A stretch of 64,000 bases of DNA. It comes from Halopseudomonas pelagia (GTDB lineage Bacteria > Pseudomonadota > Gammaproteobacteria > Pseudomonadales > Pseudomonadaceae). Of the stretch, positions 24,812 through 36,006 are shown piece by piece. The first letter of the stretch is position 1, and each line of letters begins with the position of its first letter. The DNA lies in assembly GCF_009497895.1 (NCBI RefSeq), contig NZ_CP033116.1, positions 310,001 through 374,000 on the forward strand, read 5' to 3'. A program made the position numbers and the translations under genes. Below the pieces are notes generated by a model. That model saw only the letters and a program-made list of their open reading frames with translations, did not search any database and was not told the origin of the DNA.

Positions 24812-26328
24812 GCCATACCAATGCGATCCAACTTGACGCCGTCAGCAAGTCGTTTGACGGCTTCAAAGCGCTTTCCGAGGCATCCTTTGTTGCCTGCTGG
24901 GGTGAGGTGCATGCCCTGCTGGGTGAGAATGGCGCTGGCAAGTCATCATTGATGAACATTGCCGCAGGGCTGTATGCACCGGAGACCGGATCGCTGCTCA
25001 TCAATGACAATCTGGTACGTTTGAAGGGGCCACTGGACGCATCGAGCCAAGGGATTGGCATGGTGCATCAGCACTTCAAACTGGTTAAACCCTTCAGGGT
25101 TGCGGAAAACATACTGCTGGGCCTGCGCACCGACCAGGCCCTCAGTTACCGCAAACGTCTGCAGCAAACCGCCGAGCAGATCAAGGCCACCGCGGCCAAG
25201 CTGGGCTTCAGTATCGATCCATTTGCGCGGGTCGATCAGTTGTCGGTAGCCGAACAGCAACGCGTCGAGATTCTCAAGGTCCTGCTCGCCGGCGCACGCA
25301 TTCTTATTCTGGACGAACCAACAGCAGTACTCACCGATGCGGAAGCGGAAAAGCTGCTGACCACGGTAAAGAATTTCGCTCATCAGGAAGGCGCAGCCGT
25401 CATCCTGGTGACGCACAAGATGAATGATGTAATGCGCTACGCCGACCAGGTAACGGTCATGCGCGGTGGGCGCACAGTAGCCAGCCTCAAGCCTCAATCG
25501 GTCACGGTTGGCGAGCTGGTCAAACTCACGGTGGGTGATGCGCCAACACCACCGCAAGTTCCCGCCAGCCGCGCCGCTGGCGAGGTCAAGCTGCAGGTCC
25601 AGGACCTGCACTCCAGCGGCTCGAGCTCAACGGCTTTGCGGGGCGTGAACCTGAGTCTGCGGGCGGGAGAAATCTATGGTATCGCCGGGGTTGGCGGCAA
25701 CGGTCAAAGTGAGCTGGCCAACGCGCTCATGAGTCTGCCAGAGCCGGTCACCGGCGAAATACGGCTGACCGGCGAAGGCGATATTCGCATGCTGTCACCC
25801 GCCCGCCGCCGCCAGCTGGGAATTGCCTGCATTCCGGCAGATCGCTACTCCGCAGCCCTGGCTGCACCCCTGTCGATCAGTGACAACTTTGCCCTCGGCG
25901 AAATTCACAGTGGCCGCTACGGGCCTTTCTGGTTTTTGCGCCGCGGCCGTATCGACGCCGACACCGCTGCTGCGGTTCGCGAATTTGACGTGCAGGGCGT
26001 GCGCTCGTTGCAGCAGAAGGCGGCGCTGCTGTCCGGCGGCAACGCACAGAAGCTGGTCATCGCGCGCGAATTCAATCGCCAGCCACAACTGGTCATCGTC
26101 CATAGCCCCAGCCGCGGCCTGGACGTGCGTGCCACTTTGGCGGTGCACGAACGGCTGCGCAGTGCTCGCGATGCTGGTGCAGCAGTGCTGCTGATCAGTG
26201 AAGATCTGGATGAAGTGATGGCGCTGGCAGATCGCATAGGCGTGATGTCAGCGGGACGTATTATCGGTGAGTTTGCCCAACCGGCAGACCGCCAGGCAAT
26301 AGGCCAGGCCATGGTGAACCATGTTTGA
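24808..26328 (+). CDS. Nucleoside ABC transporter, duplicated ATPase (second system)
   Basis: This 506-residue duplicated ATPase is of the same NupA/YufO type as that at 2865. The first domain has Walker A GENGAGKSS, signature LSVAEQQRVEILK and Walker B ILILDEPTA. The second domain has GVGGNGQSEL and SGGNAQKLVIAREF. The start at 24808 overlaps the BMP stop as ATGA, and its end overlaps permease 1 by 8 bp, a compact operon. It is divergent enough from the first copy to be a separate system. Confidence 0.9.
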   Translation: MSHTNAIQLDAVSKSFDGFKALSEASFVACWGEVHALLGENGAGKSSLMNIAAGLYAPETGSLLINDNLVRLKGPLDASSQGIGMVHQHFKLVKPFRVAENILLGLRTDQALSYRKRLQQTAEQIKATAAKLGFSIDPFARVDQLSVAEQQRVEILKVLLAGARILILDEPTAVLTDAEAEKLLTTVKNFAHQEGAAVILVTHKMNDVMRYADQVTVMRGGRTVASLKPQSVTVGELVKLTVGDAPTPPQVPASRAAGEVKLQVQDLHSSGSSSTALRGVNLSLRAGEIYGIAGVGGNGQSELANALMSLPEPVTGEIRLTGEGDIRMLSPARRRQLGIACIPADRYSAALAAPLSISDNFALGEIHSGRYGPFWFLRRGRIDADTAAAVREFDVQGVRSLQQKAALLSGGNAQKLVIAREFNRQPQLVIVHSPSRGLDVRATLAVHERLRSARDAGAAVLLISEDLDEVMALADRIGVMSAGRIIGEFAQPADRQAIGQAMVNHV

Positions 26329-27414
26329 CGCGACGAATTTTCAACCCCTGCTGGCACGCAGGTACACCCTCGAAGTACGTCAGCAGATGGCCTGGTACTG
26401 GCAGGCGCTGACCATCGCCCTGGCGCTGCTGGTCGGTCTGCTGATTTCCGCAGCCATTCTGGTCGCCGCCGGCGTGCCGGCGGGCGAGCTGCTCAACGAG
26501 TTTGTCATTCTGACCCTGTTTGACAGTCAGAGTCTGCGTGCCGTGCTGTTTCAGGCGGCGCCGCTGATCATGGTCGGGCTCGCGGGTTGCCTGGCTTTCC
26601 GCGCCCGTTTCTGGAATCTGGGACTGGAAGGACAGATGATCTGGGGCGCCATCGGTGCCACCGCTATCTCGCTGTTCGAGGTCGGGCCGCCGTCGCTGCG
26701 CCTGCCGCTGATGATGCTCTGCGCCGTACTTTGCGGTCTGCTCTGGGCGCTGGCACCGGCGTTGCTGAAATTGCATCTGAAGGTCAACGAAATCATCTCG
26801 ACTTTGATGCTCAACTACATCGCCCTCAACTTTCTGCTGCATCTGGTCTATGGCAGTTGGAAAGACCCCCGCGACTCCTTTCCCTACTCGCCGCAATACC
26901 GAGCATTCGAGCGTCTGCCAGAGCTGTTTGACGGCTTCAGCGTGGCAGTATTGCTGGCCATGCTGGTGGCGCTGTTTGTGCTCTGGTTCACCGGTGTTTC
27001 CCGTGCCGGGCTGTACCTGCGCTTCGTGGACAACAGTCCCGGCGTGGCACGGGCGGTGGGGGTGCCGGTGAAACGGGTGATCCTCGGGACCGTGCTCTTG
27101 TCTGGAGCGCTGGCGGGCCTGGCCGGTTTCATGGTTACGGCAGGCCAGGAGGGTCGATTGACCAACTCCTTTTACGTCGGCTACGGCTTCTCCGGCATTC
27201 TGATCGCCTTTCTGGCGCGCAATCAGCCGATTGCGGCCAGCGTGGTGGCGTTGCTGGTAGCCACGCTGTTTGTCGCCGGCCGCAGTCTGCAAGTGTTCTA
27301 CCAGATCCCCTTTTCCATGGTGCAACTGATCCAGGCGATTCTGGTGATCTGCGTGGCATCCTCGGAATTTTTCATTCGACACCGTATTCGCCGCATTCAG
27401 GGAGGGCTGGGCTG

Positions 27415-27415
<1 letters not shown>
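26321..27415 (+). CDS. Nucleoside ABC transporter permease 1 (second system)
   Basis: This 364-residue integral membrane permease belongs to BPD_transp_2. The first membrane span is in LTIALALLVGLLISAAILVA. The family blocks CLAFRARFWNLGLEGQMIWG and VNEIISTLMLNYIALNFLLH match those of the equivalent gene at 4408. It shares a 1-bp overlap with permease 2 at its stop. Confidence 0.88.
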
Positions 27416-29153
<1,738 letters not shown>

Positions 29154-29250
29154 AGTGAATGTCGCTCAGGCCCCGACTCAAGATGGGCTTCCCATGTTCA
29201 ATCAAAGTGCATGACGGCAACAAACCGCTGCAATCCGGTGCAGGAATTTA

Positions 29251-29266
29251 CTGACCAAATGATCAG
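29251..29266. promoter_or_regulatory. RutR-like operator, upstream copy
   Basis: CTGACCAAATGATCAG fits the RutR dyad at 11 of 14 positions. It is centred 73 bp from the second operator at 29324 and about 65 bp upstream of the predicted start. A degenerate NtrC dyad GCTG-N7-GTGC lies at 29227-29241. Confidence 0.68.
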
Positions 29267-29295
29267 GAAATAGAAAACAGGCGCTCTTGGCCATA

Positions 29296-29311
29296 TGGCA
29301 CGGTGCTTGCT
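29296..29311 (+). promoter_or_regulatory. Sigma-54 promoter of the NMT1-type transporter operon
   Basis: TGGCAC-GGTGC-TTGCT is a full consensus RpoN element, 57 bp before the start codon. It lies between two RutR-like operators. Confidence 0.78.
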
Positions 29312-29323
29312 CTATACGAAATA

Positions 29324-29339
29324 TTGATTAACTGGTCAG
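29324..29339. promoter_or_regulatory. RutR-like operator at the predicted +1
   Basis: TTGATTAACTGGTCAG begins 13 bp after the -12 GC of the sigma-54 element at 29296 and covers the expected start of transcription, as at 2812 and 11980. Confidence 0.7.
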
Positions 29340-29367
29340 AAAATTACAACCATCTGGAGTAAGCCTC

Positions 29368-30390
29368 ATGCGTTATAGAAAAAAGCCGGCGGCTGCCGCC
29401 AACAAGAGTACCCTCTCGGCCGTCGCTGGCCTGCTGCTGGCCGGCATCGCTGCCGCCCCTTCGGCAAGTGCCCAGGAACTTGATCGCGTCACCTTTGGCA
29501 CCAACTGGTATGCCCAGGCCGAACATGGCGGTTTTTACCAGGCTCAGGCCACCGGGATTTATGAAAAGTACGGTCTGAACGTATCCATCCAGATGGGCGG
29601 CCCGCAGGTTAACGGCATGCAGTTGCTGGTGGCCGGGCGTCGTGATTTCTCCATGGGCTACCCCATCGGCAACATCAAGGCGCGCGAAGAAGGCCTGCCG
29701 GTCAAGACCGTCGCTGCTTCGTTTCAGGGCGACCCGCAAGCGCTGATCGCTCACCCGAACGTCACCTCCATCGAGCAGATCAAGGAAGAGAACCTGCCGG
29801 TTTATATTGCGTCCTTTGCCCATACCACTTTCTGGCCCTGGCTGAAGGCCGAATACGGCTTTACTGACGATATGACCCGCCCGTACACCTTCAGTGTTGC
29901 GCCGTTCATGGCCGACCCCAAGATCGTCCAGCAGGGTTACCTGTCATCCGAGCCCTACGCCATCAAGCAGGGCGGTATCGAGCCCTCGGTGTTCCTGCTG
30001 GCTGATTACGGCTATCCGGCCTACGCCACCACGATCGAAACCACTGACAAGATGATCGAGGAAAACCCCGATCTGGTGCGCCGCTTTGTGCAGGCGAGCA
30101 TGGAAGGCTGGGCCAGCTACCTTGCTGATCCGGCACCGGGTAATGAACTGATCAAGAAAGAAAATCCGCAGATGACCGATGAGCAGATCGCCTACGGCAT
30201 CGAGAAGATGAAGGAGCACGGCCTGGTCACCGGTGGTGATGCCGAGACCGGCGGTATTGGCGTGATGACTGATGAACGCTGGAAGGCTCTGCACGATTTC
30301 ATGCTCAAAGCTGAGCTGATCTCTTCCGACCTGGATATCCATGATGCTTACACCCTGGAATTCCTGCCTGAAGAGCCGGTGCTCCAGTAA
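29368..30390 (+). CDS. NMT1/THI5-like ABC substrate-binding protein
   Basis: This 340-residue periplasmic protein has a signal peptide ending ASA-QELDR. The block TNWYAQAEHGGFYQAQATG and MGGPQVNGMQLL match the orphan copy at 13072 closely. It leads an operon with an SsuB-like ATPase and SsuC-like permease. Family members bind pyrimidine precursors and other small heterocycles; the neighbourhood suggests a nucleobase, but the ligand is not established. Confidence 0.88.
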   Translation: MRYRKKPAAAANKSTLSAVAGLLLAGIAAAPSASAQELDRVTFGTNWYAQAEHGGFYQAQATGIYEKYGLNVSIQMGGPQVNGMQLLVAGRRDFSMGYPIGNIKAREEGLPVKTVAASFQGDPQALIAHPNVTSIEQIKEENLPVYIASFAHTTFWPWLKAEYGFTDDMTRPYTFSVAPFMADPKIVQQGYLSSEPYAIKQGGIEPSVFLLADYGYPAYATTIETTDKMIEENPDLVRRFVQASMEGWASYLADPAPGNELIKKENPQMTDEQIAYGIEKMKEHGLVTGGDAETGGIGVMTDERWKALHDFMLKAELISSDLDIHDAYTLEFLPEEPVLQ

Positions 30391-30479
30391 CGGCCACGCT
30401 CAATCCTTCCTGTCTTCAGCCTGAGTCTATCTATCGAGTGGGTGAGCCTGCGCCAGCAGGTCACCCCAGGAGCCACAGC

Positions 30480-31358
30480 ATGAATGTTTCACCCATCACA
30501 CCGGGTAACTCCGCTACGACGCCGGACCCGGCCTCCAGCACGCCAGCCGATGCTACCCAGACGAGCCGCCCGGTACTGCAGGTCAGCGACGTCAACAAGA
30601 TTTACGCCAACGGCACCGTGGCGCTCAAGGGCGCTGACCTGACCGTGCGGCAGGGCGAGTTTGTCAGCCTGCTTGGGCCTTCTGGCTGCGGCAAAAGCAC
30701 TTTGCTGCGGATCATGGCCGGGCTCGGCGATGTAACCAGCGGCACGGTGAACTGGTGGGAGCATGACTACAACGTGATCGGCGACAAGGGTCGCAAGCTG
30801 GCATTCGTGTTCCAGAACGCCACGCTGATGCCCTGGGCACGGGTGCGCAAGAATGTGCGCCTGCCACTGGACCTGGAGGGTGACGCCAGTACCGACATTG
30901 AAGGCCGCATCGACCGCGCTCTCGAAATGGTCGGCCTCACCGGTTTTGACAATGCCTTCCCGCGCGAGCTGTCTGGCGGCATGCAGATGCGTGCCTCCAT
31001 CGCCCGCGCGATGATCACCGAGCCCAACCTGCTGCTGATGGACGAGCCCTTCGGCGCACTCGACGAGATGACCCGCAACAAGCTCAACGACGACGTTCTC
31101 AAGCTCTGGCAAAAGAACGGCTGGACCATCGTCTTTGTCACCCACAGCGTGTACGAGGCCGTGTACCTGTCCAGCCGCGTAGTAGTGATGGCAGCTCGAC
31201 CCGGGCGCATTGTCGAGGATATCCGTATCGACGAACCCTATCCGCGCAGTGCTGATTTTCGCGTGTCGTCCGAATTCGCCGGCTATTGCCGCCAGGTTTC
31301 CAAGGCACTCGAGCGTGCTAGCGCCATGGGCGCTTCAGCGTCACAGGAGGCTCACTGA
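30480..31358 (+). CDS. ABC transporter ATPase, SsuB/TauB type
   Basis: This 292-residue single-domain ATPase has Walker A GPSGCGKST, signature LSGGMQMRASIARA and Walker B LLLMDEPFGALDE. About 35 residues of low-complexity N-terminal sequence precede the domain. The ATG at 30480 follows AGGAGCC; an earlier frame from 30438 has no support. Its stop overlaps the permease start by 1 bp. It powers uptake with the 29368 binding protein. Confidence 0.9.
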   Translation: MNVSPITPGNSATTPDPASSTPADATQTSRPVLQVSDVNKIYANGTVALKGADLTVRQGEFVSLLGPSGCGKSTLLRIMAGLGDVTSGTVNWWEHDYNVIGDKGRKLAFVFQNATLMPWARVRKNVRLPLDLEGDASTDIEGRIDRALEMVGLTGFDNAFPRELSGGMQMRASIARAMITEPNLLLMDEPFGALDEMTRNKLNDDVLKLWQKNGWTIVFVTHSVYEAVYLSSRVVVMAARPGRIVEDIRIDEPYPRSADFRVSSEFAGYCRQVSKALERASAMGASASQEAH

Positions 31359-32161
31359 TGAGCACGCCACTGATTCAGAACGAGAACTTCGTCAAGATCG
31401 CCGCGCCTCTGGCCGTGGGCCTGCTCTTTCTGCTGCTCTGGGAAGCGGCCGTGGTCGCCATGGAAGTGCCGCGCTATATTCTCCCAGGCCCTTCGGCCAT
31501 CTTCGATTCGCTGGTTACCGATTGGCGTGTACTGCTGGCGGCACTGATGATCACGCTGAAAGTCACCTTCATGGCCTTTGCCATCTCCGTGATACTCGGC
31601 GTGGCCGCATCGCTGCTGTTCGTGCAGAGCAAATGGATCGAGTTGAGCCTGTTCCCGTACGCAGTACTGATGCAGGTAACACCGGTGGTGGCCATCGCGC
31701 CGCTGATCATTATCTGGATTGACGACACCACCTGGGCGCTGACCGTGTGCGCGGTGATCATCGCCATCTTCCCGATCATCTCCAACACCACTCTGGGCCT
31801 GCGCAGCGTGGATCCGAATCTGCTGAGCATGTTTCGCATGTACCGCAGCAGCCGCTGGCAGGAGCTGATTCGCCTGCGCATCCCCGGCGCACTGCCGTAT
31901 TTCTTCGGCGGGCTGCGCATCAGCAGCGGCCTGGCGCTGATTGGCGCGGTGGTCGCGGAGTTTGTCGCCGGTACCGGCGGGGCCAAGGCCGGGCTGGCCT
32001 ACATGATCCTGCAGTCGGGCTATAACCTGCAGATTCCACGCATGTTTGCCGCACTGGCACTGATCACCCTGACCGGCATCGCGCTGTTCGCGCTGATGGT
32101 CTGGCTATCAGACCGGGCCCTACGCAACTGGCACGAAAGCGCACTGAAAGTGGAGCATTGA
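31358..32161 (+). CDS. ABC transporter permease, SsuC/TauC type
   Basis: This 267-residue BPD_transp_1 permease has six predicted membrane segments. The EAA-loop region is seen in FRMYRSSRWQELIRLRIPGA. VVAEFVAGTGGAKAGLAYMI follows. It shares the operon with a 30480 ATPase and a 29368 binding protein and completes a three-part importer. Confidence 0.9.
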   Translation: MSTPLIQNENFVKIAAPLAVGLLFLLLWEAAVVAMEVPRYILPGPSAIFDSLVTDWRVLLAALMITLKVTFMAFAISVILGVAASLLFVQSKWIELSLFPYAVLMQVTPVVAIAPLIIIWIDDTTWALTVCAVIIAIFPIISNTTLGLRSVDPNLLSMFRMYRSSRWQELIRLRIPGALPYFFGGLRISSGLALIGAVVAEFVAGTGGAKAGLAYMILQSGYNLQIPRMFAALALITLTGIALFALMVWLSDRALRNWHESALKVEH

Positions 32162-32163
32162 GC

Positions 32164-33126
32164 ATGCGCAAGGCCGGTCCTGGGCCAGCTAACTCGCAGT
32201 ACGCCTGGGGTCTTGGCTATCTGCTGCTGGCAGCTACTGCGCTGGGCTGGGGGCTGAACTTTCCGATCCTCAAGCTGGGTCTGGAAAACAGCCCGCCGCT
32301 GCTGTTCACCAGTCTGCGCATGGCACTGGGCACGCTGACGATGTTTATTGTCGCCGCGGCCATGGGCATATTGCGCTGGCCAGCGCGGGGCGATTGGCCG
32401 GTGCTGTTCTCGGTCGGCGTGCTGCAGAACATGGCATTTATCTCGCTGGTGACCATGGGATTGCAGTATCTGCCGGCAGGCCGCGCTGCGATTCTGGCTT
32501 ACACAACACCCATCTGGGTAGTACCGGCAGCGGCGCTGTTTCTGGGCGAGCGCTTTACCTTGCCCCGAGCCATCGGCGTGGGCCTGGGTATGGCCGGGCT
32601 GATGGTCATACTCAACCCGCTATCCCTGACCTGGGATAACCCTGATGTGCTGCTCGGCGCCGGATTGATCATGCTCGGTACGCTGGTCTGGACCGCCGGA
32701 CTGATTCACGTTCGCCGTCACCATTGGCACGGCGAAGTGCTCTCGCTGATTCCCTGGCAACTGCTGATGTCGGTACTGGTACTCACGCCCATCGCGCTGC
32801 TGGTAGAAGACCCGAGTGAGATTATCTGGGACACCACTTTTCTCTGGCCACTGTTGTTCAGCGGCACCGTCGCCTCCGGGCTTTGTGTGGCCGCTCAGGT
32901 GGCTGCGATCAGATCCCTGCCGGCCGTCAGCCTGTCGCTCAGCTCCGCTTCGGTGCCCGCGGTGGGCCTGCTGTCCGCCGCCTGGTTTCTGGGAGAACGG
33001 CCCAGCCAGACCGATCTCATCGGCTTTGTACTGATCGCAGCGGGCATCCTCGTCGTCGGGCTGGCGGATCGTCGTCAAGCCGCTCGCACCCGGGCAGCAA
33101 CTGCTGGCGAATCGGCCTCGTCCTGA
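32164..33126 (+). CDS. EamA/DMT-family transporter
   Basis: This 320-residue membrane protein has about ten hydrophobic segments in two EamA repeats. The first includes ALGWGLNFPILKLGLENSP and YTTPIWVVPAAALFLGER. The second ends with LSSASVPAVGLLSAAWFLGE. The ATG at 32164 is 2 bp after the permease stop, with GTGGAG upstream. It may export a metabolite of the pathway; no substrate can be named. Confidence 0.83.
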   Translation: MRKAGPGPANSQYAWGLGYLLLAATALGWGLNFPILKLGLENSPPLLFTSLRMALGTLTMFIVAAAMGILRWPARGDWPVLFSVGVLQNMAFISLVTMGLQYLPAGRAAILAYTTPIWVVPAAALFLGERFTLPRAIGVGLGMAGLMVILNPLSLTWDNPDVLLGAGLIMLGTLVWTAGLIHVRRHHWHGEVLSLIPWQLLMSVLVLTPIALLVEDPSEIIWDTTFLWPLLFSGTVASGLCVAAQVAAIRSLPAVSLSLSSASVPAVGLLSAAWFLGERPSQTDLIGFVLIAAGILVVGLADRRQAARTRAATAGESASS

Positions 33127-33167
33127 GGCTGGTCGTCAGCCACCTGCGCGGCCTAGCGTCCCTCTCT

Positions 33168-33182
33168 GCACTTCACCCGTGC
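33168..33182. promoter_or_regulatory. NtrC-like binding site
   Basis: GCAC-TTCACCC-GTGC is an exact GCAC-N7-GTGC dyad. Confidence 0.6.
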
Positions 33183-33197
33183 GTCAACCACCAGCCT

Positions 33198-33212
33198 GCA
33201 CCATTTTTGCGC
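33198..33212. promoter_or_regulatory. NtrC-like binding site, second of a pair
   Basis: GCAC-N7-GCGC deviates at one base from the dyad. Its centre is 30 bp from the site at 33168, about three helical turns, as in classical NtrC enhancers. Confidence 0.45.
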
Positions 33213-33254
33213 ACGACCTTGCCTTCCGGGCCCCAGCAAAACGGCGCCTGGGCA

Positions 33255-33270
33255 TGGCAACGTGCTTGCG
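33255..33270 (+). promoter_or_regulatory. Sigma-54 promoter, upstream candidate
   Basis: TGGCAA-CGTGC-TTGCG has the -24 and -12 boxes at exact spacing. Confidence 0.5.
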
Positions 33271-33319
33271 GCCCCTGACTTGCAGGCTTTTTGCCCAGAG
33301 CGACGCCGGTTGCGAAAGA

Positions 33320-33335
33320 TGGCCCACATTTTGCT
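33320..33335 (+). promoter_or_regulatory. Sigma-54 promoter, downstream candidate
   Basis: TGGCCC-ACATT-TTGCT has exact spacing, and the operator at 33351 begins 16 bp after its -12 GC, the same layout as at 2783, 11955 and 29296. Confidence 0.58.
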
Positions 33336-33350
33336 CCTTCAAGTAAAAAC

Positions 33351-33366
33351 CTGCCTAACTGGTCAG
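33351..33366. promoter_or_regulatory. RutR-like operator at the predicted +1
   Basis: CTGCCTAACTGGTCAG has one good TGGTCAG half. GGTCA at 33361 also pairs with TGACC at 33373-33377 as an overlapping dyad. Confidence 0.55.
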
Positions 33367-33407
33367 GATATTTGACCGACAGAATTACCTACCCCGGAGA
33401 GAGACAC

Positions 33408-34403
33408 ATGTTGAAGAACACGTTCAAGGTTCTGGCGATCACCCTCGCCATCGCAGGCAGCGGTCTGGCCACTGCAGCAGACAAGGTAACCTATCAGCTC
33501 GACTGGCTGCCCGGCGGTGACAAGGCGCCGGTTTACGTCGGTATCCAGCAGGGCTTTTTTGCCGATGAGGATCTGGAGGTCAGCATCGCCAGCGGTCGCG
33601 GTTCCACCGATGCCATCACCAAGATTGCCACCGGCCAGGCCGATCTGGGCAGTGCCGACATCGGCGCATTGATGGCCGCTCGCGCACAGGAAGAAGTTCC
33701 GGTCAGCGCCATCTACATGATCTTCAACCAGGCGCCGCACGCCTTCTTCATGCTCTCAAGCAGCGATATCGAAAGCATTTCCGATATCCAGGGCAAGAAG
33801 GTAGCGACGTCACCCTTCACCTCATCCAACGCATTCTTGCCGCTGGTACTTGAGGAAAACGGCATGCCAGCGGATGCGGTCACCCTGACCAAATCCGACC
33901 CCGGCGCACTGGGCCCGATGCTGATCACCGGCAATACCGATGCAATCATCGCTTGGGTTACCAACGTGGCGCTGTTCAAGGACCAGGCCGCCAGCGCTGG
34001 CAAGGATATTCGCGTACTGCCCTGGTCGGAAGCTGGCCTGTCGCTGTACAGCTCGGCAGTCGTCGCCAGCGACAAGTTTCTTGAGGAGCGCCCCGATGTA
34101 GCCAAGCGCTTTATGAAGGCTTACGCCAAGTCGCTGGAATTCACCATGAACGACCCTGAAGCCGCTGCCCAGGACCTGCATACCATGGTGCCTGAAGTGG
34201 ACCCAGCCGTAGCCGTGGGCCAGATCAACGACACCAAGGTACTGGTCGACAACGAGATCAGCGAAGCCGACGGCCTGGGCACCATGACCCCAGAACGCGT
34301 CGCCAGCACATGGGAGTGGGTAGCCCGCGCCAATGAACTGAGCACCGACTCGCTGGACCCTGAAACCATCATCAACCGCGGCTTCATGCCGGAGTCGAAG
34401 TAA
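33408..34403 (+). CDS. NMT1/THI5-like ABC substrate-binding protein (third, divergent)
   Basis: This 331-residue periplasmic protein has a signal peptide ending ATAA-DKVTY. The block YQLDWLPGGDKAPVYVGIQQ is of the broader NMT1/SsuA type and differs from the WYAQAEHGG pair at 13072 and 29368, implying a different ligand. The ATG at 33408 follows CGGAGAGA. It heads an operon of ATPase, permease and a cytidine-deaminase-fold enzyme, suggesting a deaminable base as cargo. Confidence 0.88.
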   Translation: MLKNTFKVLAITLAIAGSGLATAADKVTYQLDWLPGGDKAPVYVGIQQGFFADEDLEVSIASGRGSTDAITKIATGQADLGSADIGALMAARAQEEVPVSAIYMIFNQAPHAFFMLSSSDIESISDIQGKKVATSPFTSSNAFLPLVLEENGMPADAVTLTKSDPGALGPMLITGNTDAIIAWVTNVALFKDQAASAGKDIRVLPWSEAGLSLYSSAVVASDKFLEERPDVAKRFMKAYAKSLEFTMNDPEAAAQDLHTMVPEVDPAVAVGQINDTKVLVDNEISEADGLGTMTPERVASTWEWVARANELSTDSLDPETIINRGFMPESK

Positions 34404-34404
34404 T

Positions 34405-35208
34405 ATGAGCCAACCCACCGAGCGCGCTTTCGTTCGGATGGATGGCGTCGGACACCGCTATGATCCGGCGCCAGACAGCCCGATGGCCGTGCGTAATATC
34501 GATCTGGAAATCCACCGTCACGAATTCGTGGCGGTGGTGGGGCCGTCCGGCTGCGGCAAGTCGACCTTGCTGCGCATGGTATCCGGCCTGCTGCTACCAA
34601 GCGAAGGTCAGGTCAGCGTCTTTGGCAAGCCGGTCAGCGGGCCGCGCGATGACGTCGGCATCGTGTTCCAGAAGCCGACCCTGCTGCCCTGGCTGAACGT
34701 GCGCAAGAATGTGCTGTTCCCGCTCAAACACAAATACGGTCGTTATGGCCGGGCAGACGAGCAGCGCGCCAACGAGCTATTGGCGATGGCCGGTCTGGAC
34801 GCCTTTGCCGAGAAAATGCCCGACGAATTGTCCGGCGGCATGCAACAGCGCGTCGGCATCGTCCGCGCACTGCTGCTCAATCCGGACATCCTGTTGATGG
34901 ACGAACCCTTCTCCGCACTGGATGCCATGACCCGTGAACAGATCGGCTTCGATCTGCTGAAGATCTGGGATGAGCAGCCCAAAACAGTACTCTTCATTAC
35001 CCACTCGATTTCCGAGGCCGTGCTGCTCTCCGACCGGGTGCTGGTCATGAGCAAGCGCCCTGGCAGCGTGCTCGATCTGATCGACATCGACCTGCCACGG
35101 CCGCGCTCACCCGATACCATCAAACTACCCGAGTTCAGCGCGCTGACGGACCGGATCAGAAAACATATTTACGAACCGGCGGCGGCAGCCCAACCGAGTG
35201 CGGCCTGA
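34405..35208 (+). CDS. ABC transporter ATPase, SsuB/TauB type (second)
   Basis: This 267-residue ATPase has Walker A GPSGCGKST, signature LSGGMQQRVGIVRA and Walker B ILLMDEPFSALDA. It starts 1 bp after the binding-protein stop, and the permease start lies 7 bp beyond its own. It is the energising unit for the 33408 system. Confidence 0.9.
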   Translation: MSQPTERAFVRMDGVGHRYDPAPDSPMAVRNIDLEIHRHEFVAVVGPSGCGKSTLLRMVSGLLLPSEGQVSVFGKPVSGPRDDVGIVFQKPTLLPWLNVRKNVLFPLKHKYGRYGRADEQRANELLAMAGLDAFAEKMPDELSGGMQQRVGIVRALLLNPDILLMDEPFSALDAMTREQIGFDLLKIWDEQPKTVLFITHSISEAVLLSDRVLVMSKRPGSVLDLIDIDLPRPRSPDTIKLPEFSALTDRIRKHIYEPAAAAQPSAA

Positions 35209-35215
35209 GGTGGCT

Positions 35216-35977
35216 ATGCGCAAGATGATGATGAATGCCTCACCCTGGCTGTTCTTTGCCGGATTGATTGTGCTCTGGGAAGTGGTTTGCCGGGTATTCG
35301 AATTGCCAGCCTACGTGCTGCCCGCGCCCAGCGCGATTGGCGCAGCCTTCTTTGAAGTGGAGATGGTCCGCTGGCTGGATCACCTTTGGGCGACCTTGCG
35401 TGTGGCGCTGATGGGCTTCGCGCTGTCCATCGTGATCAGCATTCCGCTGGCCATTATCATGATGCGCTCGGAGCTGCTGTCACGCACCCTGTATCCGCTG
35501 CTGGTGGTAGTTCAGGCAACGCCGGTAGTTGCCGTGGCGCCGTTGATCATCGTGATGATGGGCTCGGACGATCCCTCACGCGTGCTGATCACCTGCCTGC
35601 TGACGTTCTTCCCGCTGGTGGTCTCCACCGCTACCGGCATCAACGAAACGCCGCCGGAACTGATTGAGCTGAGTCGCTCACTGGACGCCCCGCTGCGCCG
35701 GGAAACCTGGCAGATCCGCATCCCCTACGCCATTCCGCATATTTTCAGCGGGCTGAAAGTCGCGATCACCCTGGCGATCATCGGTGCCGTGGTCGCGGAG
35801 TTCGTCGCGGCAGAGAAGGGCCTTGGCTACTTCATCCAGTTCTCCACCTCGTTCTTCAAGATTCCCCAGGCCTTTGCCGGGTTGTTCTTCCTCGCCGCCG
35901 TCAGCCTGTTGCTGTTCAAGTCGGTGCAGTGGACCCAGCAAATCTTCTTCGCCTGGAGCCTGCCGAAGAAAAAATAA
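35216..35977 (+). CDS. ABC transporter permease, SsuC/TauC type (second)
   Basis: This 253-residue six-span permease has the EAA-loop block SRSLDAPLRRETWQIRIPYA and AVVAEFVAAEKGLGYFIQF. The ATG at 35216 follows GAGGTGG; an in-frame start at 35198 would overlap the ATPase. It completes the importer of the 33408 operon. Confidence 0.9.
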   Translation: MRKMMMNASPWLFFAGLIVLWEVVCRVFELPAYVLPAPSAIGAAFFEVEMVRWLDHLWATLRVALMGFALSIVISIPLAIIMMRSELLSRTLYPLLVVVQATPVVAVAPLIIVMMGSDDPSRVLITCLLTFFPLVVSTATGINETPPELIELSRSLDAPLRRETWQIRIPYAIPHIFSGLKVAITLAIIGAVVAEFVAAEKGLGYFIQFSTSFFKIPQAFAGLFFLAAVSLLLFKSVQWTQQIFFAWSLPKKK

Positions 35978-36006
35978 ACACCACCCATGAATAACAGGAC
36001 CACGTT

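Larger units (their letters stand above)
33127..33407. promoter_or_regulatory. Control region of the third NMT1-type transporter operon
   Basis: This 281-bp gap contains no gene. It carries two NtrC-like dyads 30 bp apart (33168-33182 and 33198-33212), two sigma-54 elements (33255-33270 and 33320-33335) and a RutR-like operator (33351-33366) at the second predicted start. A short GGCTG-GTCGT-CAGCC hairpin at 33128-33142 follows the preceding gene. Confidence 0.58.
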
